DNA of 64,000 nt from Doris montereyensis. Its lineage: Eukaryota; Mollusca; Gastropoda; Nudibranchia; Dorididae. The notes under the pieces are model-generated. The model was given only the letters and a program-made list of their open reading frames with translations. It searched no databases and was not told the origin of the DNA. Position numbers and translations under genes: made by a program. The stretch is from positions 120,001 through 184,000 of the forward strand of contig JAXRKP010000568.1 in the NCBI GenBank assembly GCA_037039925.1. Direction: 5' to 3'. Below are positions 11,203 to 23,489 of the stretch, in pieces; the stretch's first letter is position 1, and each line of letters begins with the position of its first letter.

Positions 11203-14200
11203 GAGAAGAAGATTGAGAAGGAACTATCAGCAATGACAATTATTTTTGTTAGGAATAATAAAGTAGTAGTACCGAACATTATAAATTCTATGTGCTCCTA
11301 ATTTTATAACATATTGACTGGCGCTTAATAATATTAATATATTATCTATCTGATTTGTTTGCACTGAGTTACATTGATGCACAGTCTCACATTCTATGGG
11401 AAAGTATTATAGGACTTTGCATTGATGCACAGTCTCACATTCTATGGGAAAGTATAATAGGACTTTGCTTTGATGCACAGTCTCACATTCTATGGGGAAA
11501 GTATAATAGGACTTTGTATTGATGCAAGTCTCACATTCTAGGGGGAAAGTATAATAGGACTTTGCATTGATGCACAGTCTCACATTCTATGGGGAAAATA
11601 TAATAGGACTTTGCATTGATGCACAGTCTCACATTCTATGTGGGGAAAGTATAATAGGACTTTGCATTGATGCACAGTCTCACATTCTATAGGGGAAAGT
11701 ATAATAGGACTTTGCATTGATGCAGTCTCACATTCTATGGGGAAAGTATAATAGGACTTTGCATTGATGCAAGTCTCACATTCTAGGGGGGAAAGTATAA
11801 TAGGACTTTGCATTGATGCACAGTCTCACATTCTATGGGAAAGTATAATAGGACTTTGCATTGATGCACAGTCTCACATTCTATGGGAAAGTATAATAGG
11901 ACTTTGCATTGATGCACAGTCTCACATTCTATGGGAAAGTATAATAGGACTTTGCATTGATGCACAGTCTCATATTATATGGGGAAAGTATAATAGGACT
12001 TTGCGTTGATGCACAGTCTCACATTCTATGGGGGAAAGTATAATAGGACTTTGCATTGATGCACAGTCTCACATTCTATGGGGAAAGTATAATAGGACTT
12101 TGCTTTGATGCACAGTCTCACATTCTATGGGGAAAGTATAATAGGACTTTGCATTGATGCACAGTCTCACATTCTATGGGGGAAAGTATAATAGGACTTT
12201 GCATTGATGCACAGTCTCACATTCTATGGGGAAAGTATAATAGGACTTTGCATTGATGCACAGTCTCACATTCTATGGCAAAGTATAATAGGACTTTGCA
12301 TTGATGCAGTCTCACATTCTATGGCAAAGTATAATAGGACTTTGCATTGATGCAGTCTCACATTCTATGGGAAAGTATAATAGGACTTTGCATTGATGCA
12401 CAGTCTCACATTCTATGGGAAAGTATAATAAGACTTTGCATTGATGCACAGTCTCACATTCTATGGGAAAGTATAATAGGACTTTGCATTGTGGAACTGC
12501 GATGATGCAAAAGAGTTGCCGGTACCACGGCCAATCTTGTGAGGTTTAAACCGGGAATACCTGAAATGAGCTAAACGCCTCATTGTTTATAGTGAATATT
12601 GTGAAAATAACAGTACAGCACAAAACAAACAACCAAATTCTCACATTGGGACCTCTTCCTGTGGAATGTAGCCATCCTTGACACGCCTGGCTTTTCTCCA
12701 GGTTCCATCTGGGCGCTGACTTGCAGGAATTATTAGTTCCCTTTACAATTTAGAAGAAAAAAGAACAGGCTGATAAAAGCCATGCAAATAGAAGCGCTTT
12801 CGTATGGTGGGCGACATGAATTGCAATTAAACAGACAAACAAATATTCAGTTCCCAAACATCTGTAACATGCTTCACAGTCAGATCTCAATCTCAGGCTA
12901 ACACTTACTTCAGGTACTGTTGTCAGTGACATTTAAACTGCTGGTCTTGAGTGCCTGTAAACTGCAATGTTTGTTACATCTTACAGGTAGACTGAATATT
13001 AAAGATTCATATTCGACATTCTTTAAATATTGATGTCCTGTTTGACCCAGAAGTTGAAGTGAATGTAACTTTAAAAAATGGCTGTCATTATTCGGACCCG
13101 TGTCCCAATAGTGTGGGTTTTATTCGGACCCGAGTTTTTATTAGGACACACAGATCTAAAATCTATGTCTAAAAATATATTTTTAGAGAATTTAAGTTGA
13201 AGACACGTAATTTTAGTTTCAATCGTAGCGAAGCAAGGCCATCTTGACGGCCTTGAGCGAAGTCGACTTCTATTTCTAGCTGTCATATTTCGTTCGAAAA
13301 AAAAAACAACCTTTCATACCTTCCGGTGAACTCATTTTCGGGAGCACGGGTCGCGATTTTTATTACCCATTTTAAGTATTTTTTAATAGGTAAATATCCC
13401 AGTAGGTGCTACACTACGTTATTAATGTTATGGAGTAGGCTACCGGGAAAGTTATTGGATTTTGGGACATGGGTGGTACCGGCACTTAAACAATAGATCT
13501 AATAATATTGTTCTGGGCATACACGGTTTAGGTTAGGTTATGACGTCATTTTACTTAAATAGTCTGTGTCCTAATAGGCCCAGCGTGTCCGAATAGTGTG
13601 GGTGTTTATTGGGACCGGGTCCGAATAACCACTTCGTTAAAAAATGGTCTGGTGCTTTCTAATATTGCCCAGTAGTATCAACTATCAGATATAAATAATC
13701 AAGGAGTTGAGCCAAAATTTCATCACAACACATTCTGAATGATTCTTGTTCTATATTTTATGGAATAAAACAGGGCTTTTTCTATTGAAATGAAATTAGA
13801 ACTTTCATTAAAATAGATGTTTTATTGACATAGATCTAGAGAGATTCAATCATGAAGAGAATGTAACAAACAAGACAAGACAGACACATCAAACAGAACT
13901 AGAAGAACAGAAACTAGAGATCTATCAACTCTGTACTGATGTTTGTTACAGCTGCATTGACGTTAGACCACTCTGTATGAGATCTAGATCTACATCTAGC
14001 TCTAGATTCTATATTTTAGATAGCTCTAGATTAGTTGATTAGATCTAGTGAAACTGAAACTGAAAGTAGACTTTTTGCAGCTAATAAAATTAACCGAATC
14101 TCAACTTAAAAGTGCAAACGTGCGTGATGAAAGAGAGTGAAAGCCGGACATTGATTTATTTAAAACATATTACTATTATTCTACCATATTCAAAAAAGTT

Positions 14201-14326
14201 TGAAAATCCACATAACTAATTCAACGTAAACAAAATATCAGAAGACAGCATTCTGGCCATGCTTGAAATATTGGGTGTACCTGTGTTTTCGTCACGAACT
14301 ACACCGGCTCGTTCGCCGGATGCCAT
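10307..14326 (-). CDS. PYM1: PYM1, partner of Y14 and mago (exon junction complex disassembly factor)
   Basis: Three coding exons: 14281-14326, 12645-12740 and 10307-10772. PYM is a cytoplasmic protein that binds the Mago-Y14 core of the exon junction complex through its N terminus and the 40S ribosome through its C-terminal part, removing EJCs from translated mRNA. Exon 2 encodes the hallmark Mago-Y14-binding block [19 protein letters not shown] followed by IPQEEVP. The exon 2/3 join restores EEVPIYESKG. Exon 3 has the SKP...PIGL motif, a basic KRKEKRRKK cluster, a [14 protein letters not shown] coiled coil and an acidic end ([11 protein letters not shown]). The reconstructed length is about 202 residues, close to the 204 of human PYM1. 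Three single-base discrepancies break the frame as given (10590-10594, 10448-10454, and the exon 1/2 junction at 12739-12741). All lie in homopolymers, and intact introns argue against a processed pseudogene. Confidence 0.9.
11171..11201. repeat. (AAT)n microsatellite in PYM1 intron 2
   Basis: About ten AAT triplets. Confidence 0.95.
11370..12490. repeat. 49-bp minisatellite in PYM1 intron 2
   Basis: About 22 copies of a 49-bp unit beginning CATTGATGCACAGTCTCAC and containing AAGTATAATAGGACTTTG. Copies differ chiefly in the length of a G run (3-6) and the presence of CA in GCACAG. The array fills most of the 1.9-kb intron. Confidence 0.95.
12645..12740 (-). CDS. PYM1: PYM1 coding exon 2
   Basis: 96 bases with acceptor TTGTAAAG and donor GTGAGA. 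It encodes the conserved [16 protein letters not shown] block. One more G in the GGG run at the acceptor would bring it into phase with exon 1. Confidence 0.92.
13069..13648. mobile_element. MITE-like element in PYM1 intron 1
   Basis: Inverted ends: the left end carries TTATTCGGACCCG and the right end CCGGGTCCGAATAA. A second motif, GTCC(C/G)AATAGTGTGGG, is present just inside both ends as a direct copy. An 11-base direct repeat TTAAAAAATGG lies just outside both ends and may be a target-site duplication. There is no transposase, so it is non-autonomous with superfamily undetermined. Confidence 0.65.
14281..14326 (-). CDS. PYM1: PYM1 coding exon 1
   Basis: Starts at the only ATG in a suitable context (ACAAAATGG) and encodes [15 protein letters not shown] plus one base before the donor GTACAC. 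The end matches the DETG|G position of the family. The exon ends in phase 1 whereas exon 2 needs phase 2. Confidence 0.75.
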
Positions 14327-14926
14327 TTTGTTTGTTTATAAAAAAGACCGTTTTAACGTTTTATCAAAAAGTCGAAATCGAAATTCTTGCCACTATCTGA
14401 TCTAGATTCAGTTTTTGTCTCCAAGTTTGGAGAATGCCTAAAACTTAGTAAAAGAAATTAAATACGTTCGTTAAAAGTTTTTTTAAAGCTTTAATATCAT
14501 AATCCATCTCTTATTTGATTTGTCGGTATACTTATTAAAGTTATTTCAATTCAAATGGCTGTGAATAATACGAAGGAATCACAGTGGAGTGAAGTCAAAG
14601 GCGAAATATGACAATTGAATAAGTGACAACTCCACTAGTAAAGACAGAACAAACACGTGACGTTTCGGGTATAACCCTTCGTCAGACAACAAACGAGAAA
14701 TATCTAGAATCTAGATCTAAGTACTACCTCAAGCATCACATAATGTGATGCCAGAAAAAAACATAAAGGAGAAAGAAAGAAAGAAAAAGACAGTGATGAT
14801 AAGTTATGTAGCACTGAGGGGGTGTGAAGAATGAGGGAGAGTGGAAGGTTCAGTCAGATCTAGAATGAAATAAAAAAAATATGAAAATAAATAAATAATA
14901 AAATGTGAGAAGAAGATAGAGAGAAG

Positions 14927-15155
<229 letters not shown>

Positions 15156-15160
<5 letters not shown>

Positions 15161-16395
15161 AAAGGCAGGGAAGAAAGAAAGGGAGAGAGAGAGTATGAGT
15201 ATGGTAAACAAGAACGAAAAGAAAGGATAAATATAAGACTAGATCTAGAGAGCACTGAGGAGAGAGAAAGAGAGAAGAAATGATAGGGAATGAATGAAAG
15301 GAAGTGTCAATATGGGAAACAAGTTGAAAACATAGGATAAGCATAAGACTAGTGCTAATCTCACTTTTTTGAAATTTCAGATCAGTTGTTTACTGAAAGG
15401 AACTTATTGCATGGATAAATGTGTAATTTAATACAAATGCATAAACATTACAAATTTATTGATGCATTAAGGAACTTCCTAAACAATTATTCTGAAATTT
15501 CAAAAAATTCAGTTAGCACTAGCTGATGCTTTCCGTTATCGAAGTCTCAATATTTCTCCTATGGTGATAAAATCGTTCTATTGTAATGGTAAGAAACCTG
15601 AGCAAAGTTGCTTCTGGTAAATGGTGTCTGTTATTTCATTGATTTGATGTCTTGGAATCCCCTCTCTTGGGGGTTCTCTTTGGACGTTATCTCCTGAGAT
15701 TGAACATTCTGGATCTGGAATTGGGTCTGGATCTTGATCTGGATTTGGATTTGGAATTTGTGTGGCAAAAAGGCAAAGTATACCGATCTGTGCAATTAAC
15801 ACAGCACATACATACATACCGTTAATTCTTTAGGGATATAATAATTATACAGTTGAGAGAGCCTTCTTGAAGTCACCTTTCTTTCCGTTCTTCACAACAT
15901 CCCGTGGAAGCTCATTCCAATCTATGAATACAGGTTGCCTTCGAACTACTTCGCTCAGGGATGACAAATGTGCTTTGTTTGTAAACCTTGTCCCACAGAT
16001 TGATCCCTGGCTTGTTCCTTATGGAGACGTAAATATAAATCTGGGGCTTTTTGATATTATTTCGTTGAAGGAAAGCCCCTCTCCCCACTCCCCTCCCCCG
16101 CCCCGTACGGTAAGCGTGGTGTTGGCTTATATCTAAATCCACTTAGATTGCAGGTAAGTGAAATGGTTAGCGCTCCCCCCTTGCCTGCCCCCCCCCCCCA
16201 CGCCCTTGCCCTCTCCCTTTCTTCTGTCCTCTGATTCAAACTTACCGTCTTGTTTACACACCGCCTGCACAATTATTGTGGTCTATTATAAACATGGGCT
16301 GGTTGTCTATGTATGGAAGGGAGCTGTGTGGATCAGAGGGGGGGAGGGGGAGGGGGAGATAGAGAAATGAAAATAGCCTACTCTTGGCTCACGTC
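15156..16395. other. Interior of the foldback-like element, no confirmed gene
   Basis: Mixed sequence. A 79-codon minus-strand open frame at 15578-15817 begins with a hydrophobic, signal-peptide-like stretch (VLIAQIGILCLFA) followed by an Asn/Asp-Pro repeat (NPNPDQDPDPIPDPE). No family is recognised. C-rich and G-rich runs flank 16185-16350. Confidence 0.3.
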
Positions 16396-16398
<3 letters not shown>

Positions 16399-16439
<41 letters not shown>

Positions 16440-16440
16440 C

Positions 16441-16475
<35 letters not shown>

Positions 16476-16485
16476 TAATAATACT
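16399..16485. repeat. (AAT)n microsatellite
   Basis: About 28 triplets, interrupted by a few GAC and GAT triplets. Confidence 0.97.
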
Positions 16486-17089
16486 AATGATGATTTTTCA
16501 CACCCCTACACTGCTACATTCCTTATCATCACTGTCTTTTTCTAATACTCTACTACTTCTCCTTTACTTTTTCTTCTGACATACTACTACTACTACTGCC
16601 TGACTACTGCTACTAGATCTACTATTCTAGATATTTCTCGTTTGTTGTCTGAATAATTATACCCGAAACGTCACGTGTTTGTTCTGTCTTTGTTAGTGGA
16701 GTTGTTACTATTGTCTATTACTACTCAATTCAAACTACGTTGTACTACCAACAAAACGCTGTATTACTAATCAATTGAACGAGGGATTGGTCGTTTATTT
16801 TTTCTGGTGTATCAAAATTTGGTGTTGCTTTAGTTGGTGGCATACGGCTTGACTGACCCAACATCTGCTTTTACTTTACTTCATGGTCTACTACGAAATT
16901 GGCGCCTTCCTGGTCTGTCGCAACTAGTGATTGAATGCGAGTAGTTTGATGATGGCGGGGTTAATAATCAAATTAAAATGGCGTGGCTAATAATATTTTT
17001 TTTTATCTTATAATAATAATAATAATTTCTTGTGAAATCTCAGCAGCTCTAAATTCATATCCAGCTTTAGTCCTTTTCCCATTATGTTT

Positions 17090-17405
17090 CATTGCAGTTC
17101 CACATTTGTGGCAAGGATCAGCTGTGTTTGAATGAATATTGCAGTTTCACATTTGTGGCAAGGATCAGCTGTGTTTGAATGAATAATGCAGTTCCACATT
17201 TGTGGCAATGATCAGCTGTGTTTGAATAATGCAGTTCCAATGTGTGGCAAGGATCAGCTGTGTTTGAATGAATATTGCAGTTCCACATTTGTGGCAAGGA
17301 TCAGCTGTGTTTGAATGAATATTGCAAATCCAGTTTGTGTGGCAATGATCAGCTGTGTTTGAATGAATATTGCAATTCCACATTTGTGGCAAGGATCAGC
17401 TGTGC
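17090..17405. repeat. 47-bp minisatellite
   Basis: About seven copies of a unit beginning GCAGTTCCACATTTGTGG and containing CAGCTGTGTTTGAATGAATA. Some copies have short deletions. Confidence 0.93.
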
Positions 17406-17409
17406 TTCT

Positions 17410-17990
17410 GCCTGGATGATAAGTCGTGTAAAATTCTCTAAAATGCATCGTGCCCGCTTGTTACAAAGTTAAATGAAAAATCGTAGCAAGCCATTCAAGA
17501 TTATAGTTTGTCATCGCCAGTCAAATCCCATTCACTGATGCGATAACTGAAATCACAATCACTGACTGACTCGCCAGCTTTATGGTCATGGGAAAATAGT
17601 ATAACCACACCGAAACATTAAACAGTTTGCTTTACTAAATAATATAATATACAATTCAGTAGTCGCTAGCCAATCACTGGCTCGCCGATAGTCTGACAGC
17701 TTCACAGCATCGTCTCATTGCCACATGTCCACTCATCAAACAATATAGCAATAGCAATAGCAGGTAGACCATAGCCAATCAGGCGGTAGTTCACGTAGAC
17801 CACAATTTCAAAGTAGGCCGTCAACTAAAGTATCACCCAAAATGATTAAAAGGGGAATTTATGAAGAAGAAGAAGAAGAAGAACAATAAAAAAAACCCCC
17901 CAAAAAAATATGAAAAAAACAAACAACAAAAATAAATTTTAAACTGACATGACATTGTAATCTAATTAATCTATAATGTATGAGATTTTA
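17410..17990. other. Intergenic, no gene seen
   Basis: Unique AT-rich sequence with a short GAA run at about 17863-17883. It leads into the 3' end of the minus-strand retrotransposon fragment. Confidence 0.45.
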
Positions 17991-17999
17991 AAATTTGTT

Positions 18000-18745
18000 T
18001 TGCTTGTCATTCATCATCATTTGTGGCTTGTGTTATTCAACACGTTGCCGACCATCCCTTTCCATGTTGTTCTGTGTTCAGTGCTTCTTGTAAAATCCGA
18101 GTTGGTGGTGATATCGGACGTGTTTTGTCTTAACGCCGTTATGTATGTGGTGCGTTGTCTGCCACGAGCTCTTGTCCCTTCTATGAATCCAGATGTTGCT
18201 AGTTTTTCTGGTCCATCTTGTCTCCACACATGGCCAAAAAAATCTCATTTGCCTTGTCTTGATGTTCTTCATAAGTTCTCTTTCTTTTCCAATTTTCACA
18301 AAACTTCCATGTTTGTTATTTTTGCTGACCAGGGGATTTTCAATATTCTTCTATATATCCACATTTCAAATGCTTCTAAACGTTTACGACATTGTGCATC
18401 TAAAGTCCACGTTTCGCATGCATATAATAGTGTGGAAAAGACATATGTCTGCGCTGTCTGTATTTTCGTGTCTGTTTTTAGTTTTGAATTGGAGACAACA
18501 GCCTTAATATTATGCAATGTTTGTTTTGCAATTGCTATCCTTTGCCTTATTTCGGTGGTGTCTTTGCAGTTGTTTGTTATGATTGCGCCGAGGTATTTAA
18601 ATTGTGTTACTTGTTTTATAGTTTGTTCTCTACTTGTTAAATTGAAGGACATGTTATCATCTTGTTTACAAACTGCTATGCATTCTGTCTTTTTCACGTT
18701 CAGTAATAATCCTTTTGTCTCACTACAGTCTACTAATTAATTTAT
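18000..18745 (-). mobile_element. Non-LTR retrotransposon fragment, C-terminal region of reverse transcriptase ORF
   Basis: Read on the minus strand, successive frames give KTECIAV near the start, QFKYLGAIITNNCKDTTEI, an ALYACETWTL-like segment (LYACETWTLDAQCRKRLEAF) and EMWIYRRILKIPW, then the post-RT tail in two other frames (for example RQMRFFW). This order is characteristic of the thumb and C-terminal part of RTE/CR1/Jockey-type reverse transcriptases. The catalytic core is missing, and at least two frameshifts mark it as dead. It is a different subfamily from the copy at 56280-58975. Confidence 0.85.
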
Positions 18746-18759
18746 CTAATGCTAGTCAT

Positions 18760-19620
18760 TACGGTGAGTTAAATAGTCTTGTGATTGTTTTTAAATCCAG
18801 TCCTGTATGATAACCAAATAATAACGAACCGCTAATCAACACGGAATATCTTGTAACTGTAACTGTAGCTCCGCTCCTCTAAGGTGATGGGTACCGACGC
18901 GAAGGTTGTGGGTCAGATTCCGTCGGGTGCTTAAGTTTTTGTGTGTGATTATTTCCTTTCTATTTGTTACAGTGGTACTCTAGATCGACATGTTTTAAAA
19001 CCGAAAAATCTCTGAAAAAATATATAGTTATAATCTGTTTATAAATCGAGTAGATAAAGCAAGAGAAGGTTACTAGTACAAGTCCACACACAAAGTGTAC
19101 ATTTTCCCCATTTTCTGCACTACAAATACAAACACACAACACCAGGTTACAAACAACTACATGTACAGCTAGCAATATGTAGACGAAGCAAAGGAGATAT
19201 CACACTCACATATACAATCTCATGTACACATTTATATACATGTAGTTTCTTGTTTCGTTTGATCAAATATTGAATTGAGAAGGAAAATCCCATATGTATT
19301 AGTACATATACGGTAGATGTATATAAATCATAACATTGTCTTTAAAAGCATTCCAATGTGGCTCATGTGGTACCTTGTGATGACTAATGACTAACTTTTT
19401 GAAGTTTTGATAGTTATTCCAAGTGATTCTGCTGACAACAACAAAAAATAAACAGACAGACAAATAGGTTTCTAGTCTTTTTTCCTTCTGTCTTTTAGCT
19501 CGTTGGGAATGGGAAGCATAGGCCATCACCAACCAATCTCCAATCTCCAACCGCTTCTCTCCTGTGCCAGCCACTCCACTGATTCCCACCTTTGCCCTGT
19601 CTTCTTCATCTTTCCTCCAT
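18760..19620. other. Intergenic, no gene seen
   Basis: A degenerate tRNA-like stretch (GATGGGTACCGACG...GGTTGTGGGTCAGATTCC) at about 18870-18925 may be an old SINE head. The remainder is AT-rich and unique. Confidence 0.35.
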
Positions 19621-19639
19621 TTCTCTTTTCCATGTAGCG

Positions 19640-21075
19640 CTACCTCGGTCGCTACCTCGATCTGTTACGCTGTGGGTTCCATGTACGGCTCTTGTCTTGC
19701 TAAATGACTAAACATTGTACTCGATCTGTTACGCTGTGGGTTCCATGTAGGGCTCTTGTCTTGCTAAATGACTAAACATTGTACTCGATCTGTTACGCTG
19801 TGGGTTCCATGTACGGCTCTTGTCTTGCTAAATGACTAAACATTGTACTGGTATAGGGCTCTGTCTTGCTAAATGACTAAACATTGTACTGGTATAGGGC
19901 TCTTGTCTTGCTAAATGACTAAACATTGTACTCGATCTGTTACGCTGTGGGTTCCATGTAGGGCTCTGTCTTGCTAAATGACTAAACATTGTACTCGATC
20001 TGTTACGCTGTGGGTTCCATGTAGGGCTCTGTCTTGCTAAATGACTAAACATTGTACTGGTATAGGGCGATCTGTCTTGCTAAATGGGTAAACATGGTAT
20101 AGGGCTCTGTCTTTGCTAAATGACTAAACATTGTACTCGATCTGTTACGCTGTGGGTTCCATGTACGGCTCTGTCTTGCTAAATGACCAAACATTGTACT
20201 CGATCTGTTACGCTGTGGGTTCCATGTAGGGCTCTGTCTTGCTAAATGACTAAACATTGTACTGGTATAGGGCTCTGTCTTGCTAAATGACTAAACATTG
20301 TACTGGTATAGGGCTCTGTTCTTGCTAAATGACTAAACATTGTACTGGTATAGGGCTCTGTCTTGCTAAATGACTAAAATTGTACTCGATTGTACTGGTT
20401 ATAGGGCTCTGTCTAAATCTAAACTTGACTAAATGGGTTCCATGTACTAAATGACTAAACATTGTACTGGTATAGGGCTCTGTCTTGCTAAATGACTAAA
20501 CATTGTACTGGTATAGGGCTCTGTCTCTTGCTAAATGACTAAACATTGTACTCGATCTGTTACGCTGTGGGTTCCATGTAGGGCTCTGTCTTGCTAAATG
20601 ACTAAACATTGTACTGGTATAGGGCTCTGTCTTGCTAAATGACTAAACATTGTACTGGTACGCTAGGGTTCCATGTGGTGGGCTCTGTCTTGCTAAATGA
20701 CTAAACATTGTACTCGATCTGTTACGATGTGGGTTCCATGTAGGGCTCTGTCTTGCTAAATGACTAAACATTGTACTCGATCTGTTACGCTGTGGGTTCC
20801 ATGTAGGGCTCTGTCTTGCTAAATGACTAAACATTGTACTCGATCTGTTACGCTGTGGGTTCCATGTAGGGCTCTGTCTTGCTAAATGACTAAACATTGT
20901 ACTCGGTATAGGGTTCCTAGGGTCTTGCTAAATACTAAATGACTAAACATTGTACTGGTATAGGGCTCTGTCTTGCTAAATACTAAATGACTAAACATTG
21001 TACTGGTATAGGGCTCTGTCTTGCTAAATGACTAAACATTGTTGTACTGGTAAATGACTAAACATTGACTACTTT
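19640..21075. repeat. Composite minisatellite with 63-bp and 41-bp units
   Basis: Every unit has a common part, GGGCTCTGTCTTGCTAAATG followed by ACTAAACATTGTACT. Long units add a 22-bp leader (CGATCTGTTACGCTGTGGG plus TTCCATGTA) in place of the short leader GGTATA. Long and short units occur in runs. About 30 units are present, the right end being scrambled with partial units. Confidence 0.93.
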
Positions 21076-21094
21076 CTGAACGCGTGCCAGCGTG

Positions 21095-21300
21095 GCGCCG
21101 GTGGCAGAGTGATTAGGCTGCCGGATTGGGGATCCTGGGTTCGAATCCCGGCAATGCCAGGCCCGACGTTGTGTTCCTTGGAAAAGACACTCGACCCAGG
21201 TGCAAAATGGGTACAAGTACAAGCACTAGCTTGGCAGTAAAAATCTGCGTCAGACTAGCGGCATGTCCAGGAGTTGATTATTATTGTCTGTTTCGCTTCC
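21095..21300 (+). mobile_element. tRNA-derived SINE
   Basis: The head has a pol III A box (GTGGCAGAGTGATTAGG) and a perfect B box (GGTTCGAATCC) at tRNA-like spacing. A body with TGTTCCTTGGAAAAGACACT follows, the 'cctt-gg-aaagacact' core common in invertebrate SINEs. The acceptor stem cannot be folded as an intact tRNA, so this is a SINE rather than a tRNA gene. Confidence 0.75.
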
Positions 21301-21309
21301 CGCTATAGA

Positions 21310-21895
21310 ATCCGGAATATGCTCCGTCTCTATAGGCCGTAACGGCCTTGAACGATTTTACAACACCAGTGCCAGCGCCAAGCATTCCGATTGCTCTCCC
21401 ACCTATGTTTCATCGAGGCATAGTTTAAAAGATTTAAAATGTGTATTAGTATTAGATGATTTTTTAGTTATTCGTGTAAAGAAAAGGACACGGATAAAGA
21501 TTGGTTTTTGAATTTTGAATGTACACACATTATGAATAGACAAAAAAACCCAACACATTTTCATGAATCATCATTGGGAGATAATTCAAGAACATGTTTT
21601 AGGTCAAATCGCCGTGTCACCGCGTGGGCCAAGTGCTTGTAGTGAGTATATTTCACCCATTCTTCTCATGACGTCATTTCCCCCGTGAGCAGTAAACACG
21701 AGAAAAGTGGAAATTTTCTATTGCCGCTCTGTAAATTAGGCCTAATGGCGGCGTCATGAGCTAAAAGCAGAAGGATTATTGAGATATCTTATCGAAAATT
21801 GTAAATTTGCATTCCTCCTTGTTCTTTGTCTCTGACGATGAGAGGCGCGTGGGCAGATGTAGTCTGGCGTACCTGCAACATCTGCTGCTTTGCAA
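21310..21895. other. Intergenic, no gene seen
   Basis: Unique sequence between the SINE and the 45-bp minisatellite. No supported coding frame. Confidence 0.45.
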
Positions 21896-21904
21896 GGCCA
21901 ACAG

Positions 21905-22915
21905 TATGGGGTATGTCACTTGTACCAACTGTAGATGAGTTGGTTTAAGTATGGGGTATGTCATTTGTACCAACTGTAGATGAGTTGGTTTAAGTATGGG
22001 GTATGTCACTTGTACCAACTGTAGATGAGTTGGTTTAAGTATGGGGTATGTGTACCAACTGTAGATGACCAACTGCGGTTGTACCAACTGTAGATGAGTG
22101 AGTTGGTTTAAGTATGGGGTATGTCATTTGTACCAACTGTAGATGAGTTGGTTTAAGTATGGGGTATGTCACTTGTACCAACTGTAGATGAGTTGGTTTA
22201 AGTATGGGGTATGTCACTTGTACTAACTGTAGATGAGTTGGTTTAAGTATGGGTTATGTCACTTGTACTAACTGTAGATGAGTTGGTTTAAGTATGCGGT
22301 ATGTCACTTGTACCAACTGTAGATGAGTTGGTTTAAGTATGGGGTATGTCACTTGTACCAACTGTAGATGAGTTGGTTTAAGTATGGGGTTATTCACTTG
22401 TACCAACTGTAGATGAGTTGGTTTAAGTATGGGGTAGTCATTTGTTTGTAGATGAGTTGGTTTAAGTATGGGGTATGTCATTTGTACTAACTGTAGATGA
22501 GTTGGTTTAAGTATGGGTATGTCACTTGTACCAACTGTAGATGAGTTGGTTTAAGTATGGGGTATGTCATTTGTACCAACTGTAGATGAGTTGGTTTAAG
22601 TATGGGGTATGTCATTTGTACCAACTGTAGATGAGTTGGTTTAAGTATGGGGTATGTCACTTGTACCAACTGTAGATGAGTTGGTTTAAGTATGGGTTAT
22701 GTCACTTGTACCAACTGTAGATGAGTTGGTTTAAGTATGGGTTATGTCACTTGTACTAACTGTAGATGAGTTGGTTTAAGTATGGGGTATGTCACTTGTA
22801 CCAACTGTAGATGAGTTGGTTTAAGTATGGGGTATGTCACTTGTACCAACTGTAGATGAGTTGGTTTAAGTATGGGGTATGTCATTTGTACCAACTGTAG
22901 ATGAGTTGGTTTAAT
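21905..22915. repeat. 45-bp minisatellite with a hairpin in each unit
   Basis: About 22 copies of a 45-bp unit containing GTATGGGGTATGTCACTTG then CCAACTGTAGATGAGTTGG. The latter is an inverted repeat (CCAACT/AGTTGG, 7-base loop) that is intact in most copies. 45 is a multiple of 3, hence long spurious open frames. Confidence 0.95.
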
Positions 22916-22919
22916 TTTA

Positions 22920-23480
22920 AGATAATAACCCTTGTTTCGTTGTCATTATTTTTTTTAGCAGAAATCCAACGTTTTTCAACTACATGCAGATGAAAATCGT
23001 TTCTCATTTTAAATGGCAACAGGTGTTTCGATGACTGCTAACAACACATCGAATATTTATGAGTTTGTCCGCTTAATGGTCATAATTATAAATGTAATGA
23101 TAATAAAATACATTATCATAATATCTTAAAACGGCCGGATACTTTGTAGTGTATTTATGACAGGAAACCATCGACAGACAGATATACAATACTCAGAGTA
23201 ATGACAATGTGTTAACTATTACTATTAAACTCTAACCTTAAATCTAAATGAAATGACAGGATTGACATATTGCCGGTTTGAAAACTCAATACCAGAAACA
23301 TTTACTGAAACAACGGACGGCGCTTTCTATGTTATGAGTTGAGCGTGTAAGTGTAAGCTAACACTAGTACTAGTAACACTCAGTTGATTTAATACTAATA
23401 CTATAATAACAACAGTCGTCGTTTATCTACATTGACAAAGCTGGTGTGGCAATAACGAGACGAAGATACATGTCATGTAC
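22920..23480. other. Intergenic, no gene seen
   Basis: AT-rich unique DNA with no supported feature. Confidence 0.45.
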
Positions 23481-23489
23481 TACACTTCT

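Noticed and set aside
11370..12490. A CRISPR-like array (also the other regular arrays)
   Set aside because: Units are contiguous with no unique spacers, and this is a eukaryotic intron. All are simple minisatellites.
17976..18740. 254-codon plus-strand open frame
   Set aside because: It is the antisense shadow of the minus-strand retrotransposon fragment, which carries the recognisable motifs.
21098..21165. A functional tRNA gene
   Set aside because: A and B boxes are good but the acceptor stem does not pair, and SINE body sequence follows directly.
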